This document shows positions 24,601-36,308 of a DNA stretch of 64,000 bases, piece after piece; positions within the stretch are counted from its first letter, which is position 1; the number at the start of each line of letters is the position of its first letter. Source of the DNA: Larix kaempferi (lineage: Eukaryota; Streptophyta; Pinopsida; Pinales; Pinaceae); assembly GCA_027924585.1 (NCBI GenBank), contig BSBM01000461.1:8016001-8080000 (forward strand), read 5' to 3'. The notes beneath the pieces were generated by a model. It did no database searches and was not told the origin of the DNA. It saw only the letters and a list, made by a program, of their open reading frames with translations. The translations under genes were made by a program, and so were the position numbers.

Positions 24601-26477
24601 AATTAACCAGACTGTGCTGGGATTGTAAGTTTAACACAGGATTTTAACCACATGGAAATAATTGGTATAATCCCAGAAAATCCTATATACACAGTAATTT
24701 AATATGTGGAGCGACCCTTTTCACTTTTGTTTTCTTTATTATCATGCATTACGTGTTAGCATAATATCCATGGATATTTTCCAGATAATTATCTAACATT
24801 CTAAAAAGTACAAAAAAATATAATCCCGTTAATTAGAGGGGGCACCACTGCTTAACTGCAGTCCTACACGCAAACAAAGCAGAAGCAACTCTTACGAGGC
24901 TGCGTTTATAAAAATAGAGGAAACTCGCTACATCTAAAATAGAACAAGGACCATCATTAACTGGTCTTCTAGTTTAACGCACAGAATCGACGTTGAGTAT
25001 AATTAGAAAAAAACGAGTTCTAGCAGGGTCTGTAAGTCCGAGATAATAGTAGACCGGGTTGACACTCTATCACGGCGTAAGCAATAATAAATACCCGAGA
25101 TGGAAGGAATAGTGGCTATGGTTAGTCATTTAATCATTTAAGGAGTTCAAAATGGAAGCAAGGATTCTATGTTTAAAGAGGAAATTCGTAACAAAGAAAT
25201 TACCGCAGGTAAGTATGGAAACATTGGATACTTCTCACAAGGGTTTATACAGGAATTTAATCCAACTATACACAGAATTATCTCAACCATTATACAAAAA
25301 GACCAACATTAACCATCGAATTCAAACTCCTTCAATCTCTAGGTCAAAAATACTGATTGCAAGAAACGACAAGGTACATGATAGAAAAATCAAGTTTACA
25401 AGATCATATTTTACAATTCTCAGGGCCAATATGCTCCCACCTATTTATACAAGTTTTTGTAATCATGAAAGTGACCACTATAAAACCACTCAAACAGAAT
25501 AAAAATAGGGATAACAACAACGAAGGACTTGTGATCACATTACCAAAGCAAAAATTAAATTTATCAAGATCTGAGCTATCAAACTGAAACACCTATACAA
25601 AATGACGATGACGTTTCTTTTAAGGGATGACCTGAGTTTTTTTTTTTTTAGGAAAGAAATTTAGGATCAAAAATAACTTTCCGAAACTTGAAAGTATCAA
25701 TGAGCAGACCAGATTCTATGCTCTTGAAATAAGGGCACGTTACTCGTAGTCATATTCCCACTCCACAAGACTAGACGTCATTCGTAAGAATGCCATACAT
25801 TTAACGAATATTCATATAAGAAAAAAAATCAACAGAGTTTTAAATTTTCATTGATCTCTATATTATACAAAATTTACAATTACCAAATTGAAAAAAAAAC
25901 ATGACATGGGTACAATCAGATTCTAAATTTTTATATTGGTTTAAACAAGATTTCACTGATTCCCATGTAATTTGATATTGTAACAAATTATCATATTAAA
26001 ATTGACAAGGATCCCGAAGAATACTTGGTTTAATAATGGTATACACAAAAAAATCCTATAATTACTAACCGACGTCCCTAGGACCAACCATGTATGGTAA
26101 AAAGAGCACCAACATATAGATTTTTATAGGAATTTCATTGCCTTTATTTTTAAGTATTTTTACTCTGTAAAAATTATAGAGTATGACCAAAACGAATGTT
26201 AACTTGAGTTTTTATACAAGACAAAATTTACATAATCTACATAAAGTTTCATTTGGCAACGTTATTTCCATAATCGTTCATGGCTGTCCTTATTTAGAAT
26301 GATTCAATTTCTCATGAATTGAACAACAAATAAAATAATACGACCTTTATACGAATTATAAAATGATTAAAAAGAAACTCATCCGATTATTCCATAACAA
26401 CCTTCAATTCAAACTCTTGATATCCTCGACAAAGCTATTAAACTCATATTGGAATTTTTTTTACTTACTTGAATCAA
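24600..26477. other. No recognisable gene
   Basis: The 116-codon frame at 25152-25502 begins in good context, and its 19th codon is followed by a GTAAGT-like donor. However, no acceptor, domain or homology is apparent. The rest is AT-rich sequence with no element border I can support. Confidence 0.4.
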
Positions 26478-27079
26478 TGTAAGTGATAACTTGGAGAATC
26501 AGTTACTCCCAACCATAGGAAAGTGAAGCACAAACGGTAACTCGATTCCACCCTCAAGCTGGATTTCCACCATGCACTAGAAGGCCAAGAAACACTTCCG
26601 CGCTGCACTCTCTCTCAGAGTCCGTAACAAGCTCAAATGATGCACTTATGAAAGAGATAAACACTCAACCACAGTTTCTCCATGCACAACACGACGTCTC
26701 ATGCTATCTCAGTGCACCAATATATATAGTTTTTCCCAGGTCTTGTGCCATCCCAATCAAATCTCAATCAAATCCTTCAATCCCTATGATTTAGGATCTT
26801 CTTTGGTAGTTGAGCTTTTAGATTGGATTTGATTGGTAAGATATCCCTTCCTTGTTTTACACATGTTCTGTGTCTCATGGCGGTGTCCCCTCATTTAACT
26901 AAATTCTCCAAGTGTATTTTTCTTTTATTAAATATAAAATAATAATTTTTTGTGCAACCTGTCACTCACACTTCTTGTGAGTATTTTTGAGTTTTTAAAT
27001 AACTCTTACAAAAATAATTGTTTTTGAAATATTTTTCACAAATATCAAAATAAAATAATAATGTCTTAGTGGTATCACA
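26478..27079 (-). mobile_element. 3' LTR of a truncated Ty3/gypsy element
   Basis: On the minus strand the LTR starts TGTGATACCAC at 27079, right after a polypurine tract (AAGGGGGGGG, about 27084-27092). It plausibly ends GTTATCACTTACA at 26478, giving TGT...ACA ends and a length of about 602 bp. A TATA-like CTATATATATTG (about 26719-26730) is in a suitable place for the promoter. The lower border is inferred. Confidence 0.5.
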
Positions 27080-27092
27080 TTTACCCCCCCCT

Positions 27093-27310
27093 TATTCTTA
27101 ACATTGTCCTTGGTGTTCTTTTATTCTGAGCTCTCTTGGTCATTCCGGAACATGGAGGGATATGCCTCTCACATTTTATCCTCCATTTCCCATGTTGCCT
27201 CTTCAAGGATGAAGTGCTTCCATTGCAATTTTATTTGAATAATGGCTCGATTTCGTAGCATACTTTCCTTCCTGTATAGGATGCGAAAAGTTTTACGTTC
27301 CTGATCCCAC
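27093..27310 (-). pseudogene. Ty3/gypsy integrase C-terminus with chromodomain (fragment)
   Basis: The minus-strand frame 27169-27363 contains LQWKHFILEEATWEMEDKM. This is the W...EEATWE pattern that ends the chromodomain of plant chromoviral Ty3/gypsy integrases. In the family this domain steers integration to particular chromatin. Upstream integrase sequence is missing: at about 27311 the DNA switches abruptly to the LTR of a different element. A polypurine tract and LTR follow in the expected order on the minus strand. Confidence 0.7.
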
Positions 27311-29824
27311 CAGTGCCCTTCAGAGGTGATGGGAGACAACATGATACAATTTTTTTTCAACAATTCTCTATGTTTTTACACACAGCCGCAATGGCCTCCA
27401 GTCCGCAATCCACAATCTACCTTGCCGCAATCCCTAGTTGGAATTCAAAAGTTGGATTTCCAAACTTATTTTTCCAAAGAAATCGCACTCCCGACTTCTG
27501 CAATCTGCAATGTGGAAGTCGAAAGCGGGAAGTAGAATTCACAGCCTCGAAAATTACTTGTTTGACTTTTGCAATCCACAATCCACATGTGGAACTCAGA
27601 AGTCAGAACCTCAAATTTTCATCCCGAAAAATTTACCTATCTAACTTCCGCAATCTGCAATCCGCAAGTGGAACTCGGAAGTGGGAACCTCCAATTTCCA
27701 TCTCGGAAAATTTAATCCTATGACTTTTGCAATCCGCAACCCGCATTGTAGAATTCGGAAATCAGAAACCTCATTTCATAACCGAGGAACAAACCACCTT
27801 CCGACTTCCGCAATCCACAATCCTCTTTGCGGATGCGGAAAGTCAGAAATCCAATGCGCCAACCTCATGGAAATATCCCTTCCGACTTCTGCAATCCATA
27901 ATCAGCCTTGTGGATTCAGAAAGTCATAATTCTAACCACATAACTCCAAAGGTCGGTCCCCGACCTCTGCAATCCGCAATTCGCATTGCGCATTCGGAAA
28001 GTCGGGACCACATACCCCTGCACCTACCAACTTCCCAGGCCAATAACTTCTTCACCCTTAGACCAAATTCGACAAGTCTGGTACCGTTGGAAAGCTCTTG
28101 GAGATATCTATACACTGGTGTGATCTCCTACCACATCTGAGTACTCTGACTTGGCCATATTTCCAACTAAAGTCATTCCTAAACTTTCTCAATGCCCCTT
28201 TACCTTTCTGCAAGTAGTTCTACCTGCCTTCTTCCATGACTTCCCCTTTCACCTAACCCACAGAGAGGCCATGAAACACAACAGGGATATCTTATTCCTT
28301 TCCCAATTCCAGGTGATGCCATGCAGTCCATCTAACAATGTATGCAATGCATAAAAACACACCTAAGGAAACTAAAACTAAACAATGCATCTACAACCTG
28401 CAAGGTTAACAACATATTAAGCTCAAACAAATGATAAAGTGTTCAAACATGAAATCAACCTCATACTTAGGCCTATACATGGTCTTCATACTGGTCAATT
28501 TCATGCAATCATTCATTCAAATAACTTGAACATAACAAGTAGATATAACATAGGAAAACTAGCATCATTTAACACCACATAAAGCATTTATCTTTAAATG
28601 TAACCGTCCAAACAACTGGCTAAGTGAGAGAAACGTTCCACCCAACCATATGTCTCTATCCAACCTATATTATTTCAGCTGAGAGACCACCCCCGATTTG
28701 GGCTATGTATCCACTAAGGAGAGCTAAACAGGATCTCTTCACAGTCAAGGATTCACACTAATGCTAAGCCAACATACAGTTGGGTTTATCAAGAATGCAA
28801 GGGAAAACAAGGAGGATGATGCTAAGCCAATGAGCTCAACCACAGAGCTACATGAATCTCAAACCATTCATTAATTCATGGCACCCACAATACCTACCAC
28901 ACCCAACACAAGAAAGGCCCCCTTCTCTGCTGCACAGTCCATCAAGGCCCCCTTCCCTCCAGTGCTCTTCAGGGTTGGCATAGAAATGTCCAAACTGCTG
29001 CCTTCATGAGACTTTAGCCTTCATTGATTTTATCAAACAGATCCAACCTTTGTATTGCATTCTTCTCAATTATCCTAGCTTGGATCTTCTTAGGGTTGCA
29101 AATGAAGCTATTCCCTGCAAATCGGTTCTTCTACCATCAAATCAAGGTCTTCTCACAGGTTTACTGAGCTTCTCATGCTCTTGAATTTACCCCACTGTTT
29201 GGTCCATGGATTTCCCAACCGATTCTACTCCCACACAAGGTTTCTTGTGCATTGTCGGCTCTGCAATTCGTGACTTACACATAGTCACTATTTTTCCCTC
29301 TTCTTCATTGCTCGACTATCTGTTTTGCTGAAAACTCCTTATGCTAGTGCCTCCTAGAATGGGCATTCCCTATTCAATTTCCTTTTTCCTTTCCATACCC
29401 TGTTTCTGGCCCTTTCACATTCCTCTGTCACATGGCTTTTTTTTCCAGAATCACGACCTTTCCTCCTTCCCCACTGCTGGCCTGTGTAACGCATGAAAAT
29501 TGATCCTTGCTGTTTCATGATCCTACAGCTCCCTCACCTCTCCCTAGTGGATACACATGCCCCCCTCTTATTGGTTGCTTCCATAGCCAATTTTTTTGTA
29601 TTTTTATTTCAATATATTTATTTATTTGTAGCATTCTTACAATTTCCATGGCTTAATGGCACATGGATAACAAAATATCAAATACTTGCCTTTTAAATAA
29701 AATATGAGCCTTCACTAGCGGGGCCTTGGACTTGAGCTCCATGCCAGGGAAAACATACATCGCATGTATACATTATTTATATTAAAATACAAAATATCCG
29801 AAGGGTCAAAATGGGGATATTACA
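27311..29824 (-). mobile_element. 3' LTR (about 2.5 kb) of a Ty3 deletion derivative
   Basis: This segment is a diverged direct repeat of 31690-33395. Matching landmarks include the CTTCAGAGG(T/C)GATGGGAG start, the hairpin array, and ACAATGCATCTACAACC near 28381 and 32751. On the minus strand the LTR starts TGTAATATCCCC at 29824. Its last 25-30 bp, present in the other copy at 31663-31690, are missing at the 27311 junction. The divergence of the two copies shows that the insertion is old. Confidence 0.75.
27380..28015. repeat. Array of small imperfect hairpins inside the LTR
   Basis: About seven modules, 80-100 bp apart, each carry CTTCCGCAATCCGCAAT-like text followed closely by GCGGAA...TCGGAAGT, which is partly its reverse complement. 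The same array is found in the second LTR at 31770-32390. Between the modules sit short spacers of the type ACCTCCAATTTTC. Confidence 0.6.
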
Positions 29825-29838
29825 ATCCCCTCCCCCTT
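29825..29838 (-). promoter_or_regulatory. Polypurine tract
   Basis: The minus strand reads AAGGGGGAGGGGAT directly before the LTR start at 29824. This is the classic plus-strand primer site of an LTR retrotransposon. Confidence 0.8.
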
Positions 29839-29859
29839 ATAAAAACACCGTCCTAAGTG

Positions 29860-31396
29860 TTTTCAAAACTGAACAAAAATGGGAATGCCTCTCTCATGGC
29901 ATCCTCCAGTTCCCATGTAGCCTCCTCGGGACTAAGGTGATTCCATTGCACCTTTACCTATCTGATGGATTAGTTCCAGAGCAATGTGACCTTCTTGTTG
30001 AGGATGCGCATAGGATCCACTTGGAACTCTCCCTCTGGTTCCACCTTCAACTTCCACCACTACGGATTGATGGTCTGCCTGATGATCATCCAATGCTGCA
30101 TAGATTCGAGGTGTTACCCTTGCCATATCCTCCACTGTAGCTGCCCCTTTTAAGTTGTGCAAGCCTTGGGTATTCTCCCTTCGATGTGGACAATCCCTTA
30201 ACATGTGGTTTTCTCCACATCCCCAACACTGAAGTGGCCCTTTTGATGCTTTTTCTGCTGCTACTGCTGGCTTGTTCTCACTTCGTGTTTGCTGGACCTC
30301 TGAAAAATTTCTTGGCTGATTTTTGAATGGTGGCTTAAATCCACTTTTCCTTTGATCAAACCTCCCATTTGGCTTTCCTTTCCATGCTGGGTGGACCTAT
30401 GATTTTCCTTTGCTCTGCTCATAGCAAATGCATCACCATCCTAATGGCTTCATCAATGCTTGGTGGATTAACAAACTCAATCCTATCTCTGAAATTTTGA
30501 GGTATACTTCCAAGGAAGCACTAGATCTTAACCCTCTCATCCTTGATATAGTCCACATACCTAAAAAATTCCAAAAACTTATGGACATGATCATCCATAG
30601 ATTTCTGTCCCAACTTGAGTTCATTGAATTCTTTCCTCTTTTTGTCATAATACCTAGCTGATAGGTATTTATCCTTGAAATACTTGTTGAATCTCTCCCA
30701 ACCGATCCTCCTTTCACTGATCCTTTTCACTTGCATGAGGTGCTCCCACCAAATTGAAGCTCTTCCATTTAGATTGTAAATGACAATTCTGGCCTTTTCA
30801 TTTCCCGAGTAGTCATGGATCCTAAAGTATTTCTTCATCCTTAGAAGCCATGCCTCTGCCTCTTGGCCAGTCTTACTTTCTCCATCAAATGTGGGAGGCC
30901 TTTCCTTCCTAAATTCTCCCCGTGGCATTCCCTTGTATACCTTTCTTCCATAAAAATTGTTAGAAGTATGCCTTGGGTTTCTTCGAGGGCCGCTTGAGTC
31001 ACATGACCTGCTGGAAGAAGATCTTGAGGAGGGCGTGCTGTGCTTTTTGCTCGCAAAACTCTTTCTTGGGCTTGGATTCCTCTTCCTAGAACGACCTCTA
31101 GAGTGACTTTCTGCACCCCTTCCTTCTTTACCTACGTTACTGGGGTTGGACCCATGGTTTACCCTCTGCTTCATATCAGTGAGGCTCTGCAAAATAGCAG
31201 CATTGAGCTGATTCTGTTCTTCCCGAGCCTTCATCACCCTTTCATTAAATATTACCATGGTTTCAACCAAGTTCTGGGGAGTTATTTTCTCCCTTCTCCC
31301 ATTGGATTCAGTCTCCGCATGATCTGCTTGCACATTTTCTCCTAGCACATCTTCACCATGTTCATAAGGATCCTGGGAATCATTTATGGTCACCAT
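29860..31396 (-). pseudogene. Ty3/gypsy gag joined to integrase chromodomain end
   Basis: Gag starts at ATG 31394-31396. After a serine/arginine-rich region (about residues 90-150) comes the retrotransposon gag domain, with RPPTFDGESKTGQEAEAWL (about residues 175-193) and GQKSMDDHVHKFLEFFRYVD near the end. A stop at 30521-30523 breaks the frame. Below it, degenerate gag continues to a zinc knuckle, CWGCGENHMLRDC, with C-X2-C-X4-H-X4-C spacing (about 30190-30230). Then, near 30030, sequence typical of the linker before protease is joined to the integrase tail (HLSPEEATWELEDAM, about 29880-29950). Protease, reverse transcriptase, RNase H and the integrase core are all absent. The product could not mobilise itself. 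Domain identities are secure; the exact deletion point is approximate. Confidence 0.8.
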
Positions 31397-31647
31397 TTCC
31401 TTACTTTCCCTATATGCTGCCTCTGTTGTAACGATTCAACTACTAACAACTGCAACCACTGTGCATTACAGAGAAATTTATTAGACATTATAAGGATGTA
31501 TATAAGACACAAACATCCCTACAAATATGGAAATCACTCCTTCAGACAACAACAATAATAAATGTTTATCAAAACTACACCATTGAAACTTCCCTCCTGT
31601 AAGTTCATTCATGCTTTGGCCCAAATATCCCCATTGCTGCAACTTGG

Positions 31648-31659
31648 GCTCTGATACCA
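31648..31659 (-). promoter_or_regulatory. tRNA-Met primer-binding site
   Basis: TGGTATCAGAGC on the minus strand, three bases inside the LTR end at 31663. Confidence 0.85.
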
Positions 31660-31662
31660 CTC

Positions 31663-33395
31663 TGTCACATCCTCAAACCCCTCATTGCTCTTCAGAGGCG
31701 ATGGGAGACAACCTGATACATTTTTTTTTTCAACAATTCTCTCTGTTTTTACATGCAGCTGCAATGGCCTCCGATCCGCAATCTGCAATCTACCTTGCCG
31801 CAATCCACAGTCGAAATTCGGAAGCCGGATTTCCAAATTTACCTTTTTGAATAAATTGCGCTCATGACTTACGCAATCCGCAATGTGGAAGTCGGAAGCC
31901 GAAATTCAACTTCACAGCAACGAAAATTACTCATCTGACTTCCATAATCTGCAATTCGCATGCGGAACTCGAAATTCAGAACCTCAAATCACCATCTCAG
32001 AAAATTTACCCATCTGAATTCTGCAATCCACAATCCGCATGCGGAACTCGAAAGTCGGAACCTCCAATTTTCGTCCTGTAAAATTTACTCCTCCGACTTC
32101 CGCAATTCACAACCTATGTTGCGGAAGTCGAAAATCAGAAACCTCATTCGTAACCCAGGAAAAAACCACCTTCCGACTTCCGCAATCCGCAATCCGTTTG
32201 CGTATGCGGAAAGTCGGAAATCCAACGTGCCAACCCCGTGGAAATCGCCCTTCCGACTTTCGTAATTTGCAATCCGACTTGTATATTCAGAAATTCATAA
32301 TTCTAACCACACAAATCCAAAGGTCGGTCCTTAACCTCCGCAATCTGCAATCTGCATTGCGGATTCAGAAAGTTGGGACCACATACCCCTGCACCTGCCA
32401 ACTTACCAGGCCGATAACTTCTTCATCCTTAGACCAAATTGGACAAGTCCGGTACCGTTGGAAAGCTCTTGGAGAGATCTATACATTGAAGTGATCCTCT
32501 ACCACATATGAGTACTCTGAATTGGCCATATTTACAACTGAAGTCTTGCCTAAACTATCTCCCTTTACCCTTCTGCAAGGAGTTCTACCTGCCTTCTTCC
32601 ATGACTTCTCCTTTCACCTGAACCAAAAATGGGTCATTAAATAGTACAAAAAAGCTATTTGATTCCTTCCCTAAGTCCAGGTGATTCCATCCAGTCCATC
32701 TAACAGTGTATGCAATGCATAAAAACACACCTAAGAAAACTAATACTAAACAATGCATCTACAACCTGCAAGGTTAGCAGCATATTAAGTTCAAGCAAAT
32801 GGTGAAGTGTTCAAAAATGAAATCAGCCTCATACTCAGGCCTATACATGGTCTTAATACTGGTCAATTTCATGCAATCATTCATTCAAATAACTTGAACA
32901 GAACAAGTAGACTTAACATAGGAAAACTAGCATCATTTAACACCACATAAAGCACATATCTTTAAATGGAACTATTCAAGAAACTAGCTAAGTGAGAACA
33001 ACGTTCTACCCAACCATAGGTCTCTGTCCAGCGTATATTATTTCATATGAGAGGCCACCCCCGATCTGGGATGTGTATCCACTAAGGAGGGATAAACAGG
33101 ATCTCTTCACAGTCAAGGCTTCACACTAATGCTAATCCAACATATAGTTGGGTTTATCAAGCATGCAAGGGAAAACAGGGAGGACGATGCTAAGCTAGTG
33201 ACCTCAACCACATAGCTACAAACATCTCAAACCATTCAACAGTCATGGTACCCACAATAAATACCACACCCATCACAAAGAAGGCCCCTTCTCTGCTGCA
33301 CAGTCCCTCAGGGCCCCTTCCATCTAGTGCTCTTCAGGGTGGGCATAGAAAGGTCCAAATTGCTTCCTTCATGAGACTTTAGCCTTCACTGGGTT
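31663..33395 (-). mobile_element. 5' LTR of the Ty3 derivative, cut by a CACTA end
   Basis: The 3' end of this LTR is at 31663 (minus strand ...GATGTGACA), next to the primer-binding site. It matches 27311-29030 along its length, including the hairpin array. At 33395 the match stops exactly where CACTAGTACAAAATGAGAG begins. The outer ~800 bp of the LTR are therefore not seen. Confidence 0.75.
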
Positions 33396-33684
33396 CACTA
33401 GTACAAAATGAGAGATAAGTGACCAGGCGACCAAAAAATTTGGTCACCATAGCTTTTTTAAGGGATAAATGACCAAAATTGAGAAATTTTAAGTGAACTG
33501 ACTAAAAATGACCAATTTGGTCACGGGATAAGAACTAAACTAAAAATGACCAAGATAAATGACCAATTTGGTCACGAGATAAGAACTAAACTAAAAATAA
33601 CCACATAACAATTGGTCATTTATGTGGTCATTTTTAGTTGTGTCATTCGAGCAATGGAAAATTATAATTTTGATAATGAATTTG
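33396..33684 (+). mobile_element. CACTA (EnSpm-type) transposon end
   Basis: The segment starts CACTAGTACAAAATGAGAG, the CACTA terminal signature, precisely at the break in the LTR. Subterminal repeats follow: ATGACCAATTTGGTCACG occurs twice with a 51-bp period (about 33508 and 33559), plus inverted copies of GACCAAATTGGTC-like words. These are typical transposase-binding arrays. The opposite end and transposase were not found, so the element is truncated or its far end is too diverged. Confidence 0.65.
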
Positions 33685-33685
33685 T

Positions 33686-33803
33686 ACAATTTACTAAATT
33701 TTAACACTGTAGATGGATTCGGAGACCCCCTTAGGGGGGTCTCCGAATTCATCTGTGGGGGTCTCCGAATCTATCTGTAGTGTTAAATTTAGTAAATTGT
33801 AAC
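33686..33803. repeat. Hairpin with internal GGAGACCCCC repeats
   Basis: ACAATTTACTAAATTTTAAC at 33687 pairs with GTTAAATTTAGTAAATTGTA ending at 33800. Inside, GATTCGGAGACCCCC is opposed by two copies of GGGGGTCTCCGAAT. The arms are about 45-50 bp. It may be part of the CACTA element or a separate foldback. Confidence 0.75.
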
Positions 33804-33849
33804 ATTAATAGTATACAACTTGGATTATTTTTCAATACATGTCTTCTAA

Positions 33850-36300
33850 GGGATCATTTCTTTGAGGCCATCCCGATACCTATTGTGTTAGATGATAGGA
33901 GAATCATTGAGATGCTCATTTAGGGGTTTCTCTACTAATTAGTGCCTTGGGTGTGGTGAGTTGATATCTAGATAATACATCATGTCTTGCATATAGTTTA
34001 TCAAGTGATAGATGAGTTCTTCTACATGTGGTTGAGTTGAGTCTTAGATATTTGTCGACGTCTTTCCCTTTTGGAATTGTCATGTCTTGTAGTTAGTGTC
34101 ACTCTGTTTAGTTTGTTGTACTGGTTGTGTTCATATTTTGTTTGAACAAAACCATCGCCATTTGACCATCTTGACAGTCTGTTAAAGTTTCGACAAGTTC
34201 ATGTATTTTGTGTCATGTTAGCTAAAAAATGTCAATTTCACAACCTCCATTAATTCTCCATATGCATTCATTCACCTGCATGGTTCTCTTTGCACCCGAG
34301 TTTGAAAATATTTAAAGTCCCCCTGGGTCCCTCCCTTACAAGAAATAGCCAATATCCTCCATTTTGAAGAAAAAATAATTCCTCCATTTCTGTAAAAATC
34401 CCTTTGCTCCCCCTTTGCTCCCATCTCCTTGAATAATAATAATAATAAAAATAATAAAAATACCGGATGGAGTCTAGGCTTTCAGATGCCTTAAGTTCTT
34501 TGGTACCTCAAAAATCACTTTTGATGGTGAAGGGTGTTGCATTTCATGAATATACATCTTTTCTGGGGTGAATACCTAAGCTTGAAGGAGTTCATCTATC
34601 ACATGCAAATACTCTGAAACACAAGTATAAGTTTCCTCTCTATAATGGTTTGCTACTATTTTTAGTTGGGCATGTATTTTAATCATCTATCAAAGAAGTA
34701 TAAAAGTTACTTAGATTATTCACTCTGATTATTGATTAATCATTTTAGCTATGTAGGGATTGAGGGTTCTGCTCTGTAAACATGTGATTACACTCTATGC
34801 TTGTAAGTGAACACGTAGTATCAAGCTATGAATCAAACCCATGTATCTAGATTATGGTTGGACAAGGGAAATATTTCTTGTGGGCATGTGTATGGAAACC
34901 CAAAACCTACAGGACAATTTATCTAATGGGAAACCCATTCTTGATAGGCCTGATTGGATTGAGATGACGAGTACCAAACAAAACATTTGGAAACCAGCCG
35001 ATTCTAGAGAAATATGACCACGCGGGGAATGATATCGGTTGTAAAACCCTTATCATGGATCGATCAGTGGAGGAGTTGGGTTCGGTTACTCCACTTGATA
35101 GAGAGGTTGATGCCACTGATCGATTCCCAAGGGCCCGGTTTTGCAGCGATGGATTTAGACAACGTGAAAAGCCTCTAGGACAAGGTGAGGATTTTTCTAA
35201 TTGGGATTGACATCCCTTTCACATTCCATGATATAAAGGACCTTTATTTAAATGAATCATCATCAAAGAGATTTCCAAAGTGATTATCAATCACCAAGTA
35301 TTCTAAGGTGATGCAGTCTGGATGAGTAAGAGATTGCATAGTTGCTTCTTTATATGAATTTGGATTTGGTGTTAAAGCAATTTTTTTGTTGGCCTTTTCC
35401 ATGGTGAATTGGGTTGAGTTTGAGATCCTTTCTCTTGTTGGAATGCTCCACCTTCCACCCCTTCTCTTCTTCCATATTGCATGCTTGATAAAAAATAATA
35501 GAGGGCTTATTTGATGTAGCATTCATGGCCTTATCCTAGGTTGGAGATCTAACAATTTGAGCATGAGATGCAGTGTTCCAATTTGAATGTTATGAAGATA
35601 TTGGCATTTGTGAGGAGGTTTTGGTGGAGCTGTTTGGGATATAATATAGAGTATTGGCCCAAGAGGGTGCATCTGGGTGGGGCCTCCTGTTGGAGTAGTC
35701 CCTTGTTTGGTGATCCTGTGATTGACACAAAATATTCATTGGGTAGGTTTAAATACTCCATGTTATGAAAATGAATACTATTAGTTGTGAATAGATTTAA
35801 ACGTTGTGCAACTCTTTATTCTTATCTACTTCAAAGCGCTCTTCAATTTGAATGGAAAGAATCTTGCTTGACATACCAATTAAAACTTCGCCAAATATTT
35901 AGTCAAAGATATCCACAAATGGTATGGTGTTAGGTGGAAGCCCTAGTAACTCAATTCAAAGAGGATATTGAGCCTCATTGATGCCCTCAAGATTTAAATT
36001 CATAGTTAGTCAATTTCTCACTCCTATAGTTATCACCATTCAACGAAACAAAGCATTTTAAGATCATACCTTAAAAGGGGTACATTTAGGAAACACCTAA
36101 CTCTTAGAGATTGTGTTTTTAATATAATTAATTTAAAATTATGCTTTTAATAATAATTAAATTTGGGGCAATGTCTTCCCACTAAATGGCCACGAAAAGA
36201 AAAATGAAATTCCTCTTATTGATGTTCCCCCCTGAAATCACAATTCCATAGACCGCTTGAATTGCAGGCCATTGATTGATTGATTGAGGAGCAGGAGGAA
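33850..36300. other. No recognisable gene
   Basis: The frames are short and without domains. A small AAT-rich simple repeat lies at 34431-34462. Nothing else is supported. Confidence 0.45.
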
Positions 36301-36308
36301 GAAGCAAT

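Noticed and set aside
25152-25502. 116-codon frame with a GTAAGT-like donor as a host exon
   Set aside because: No matching acceptor, no homology and ordinary AT-rich composition.
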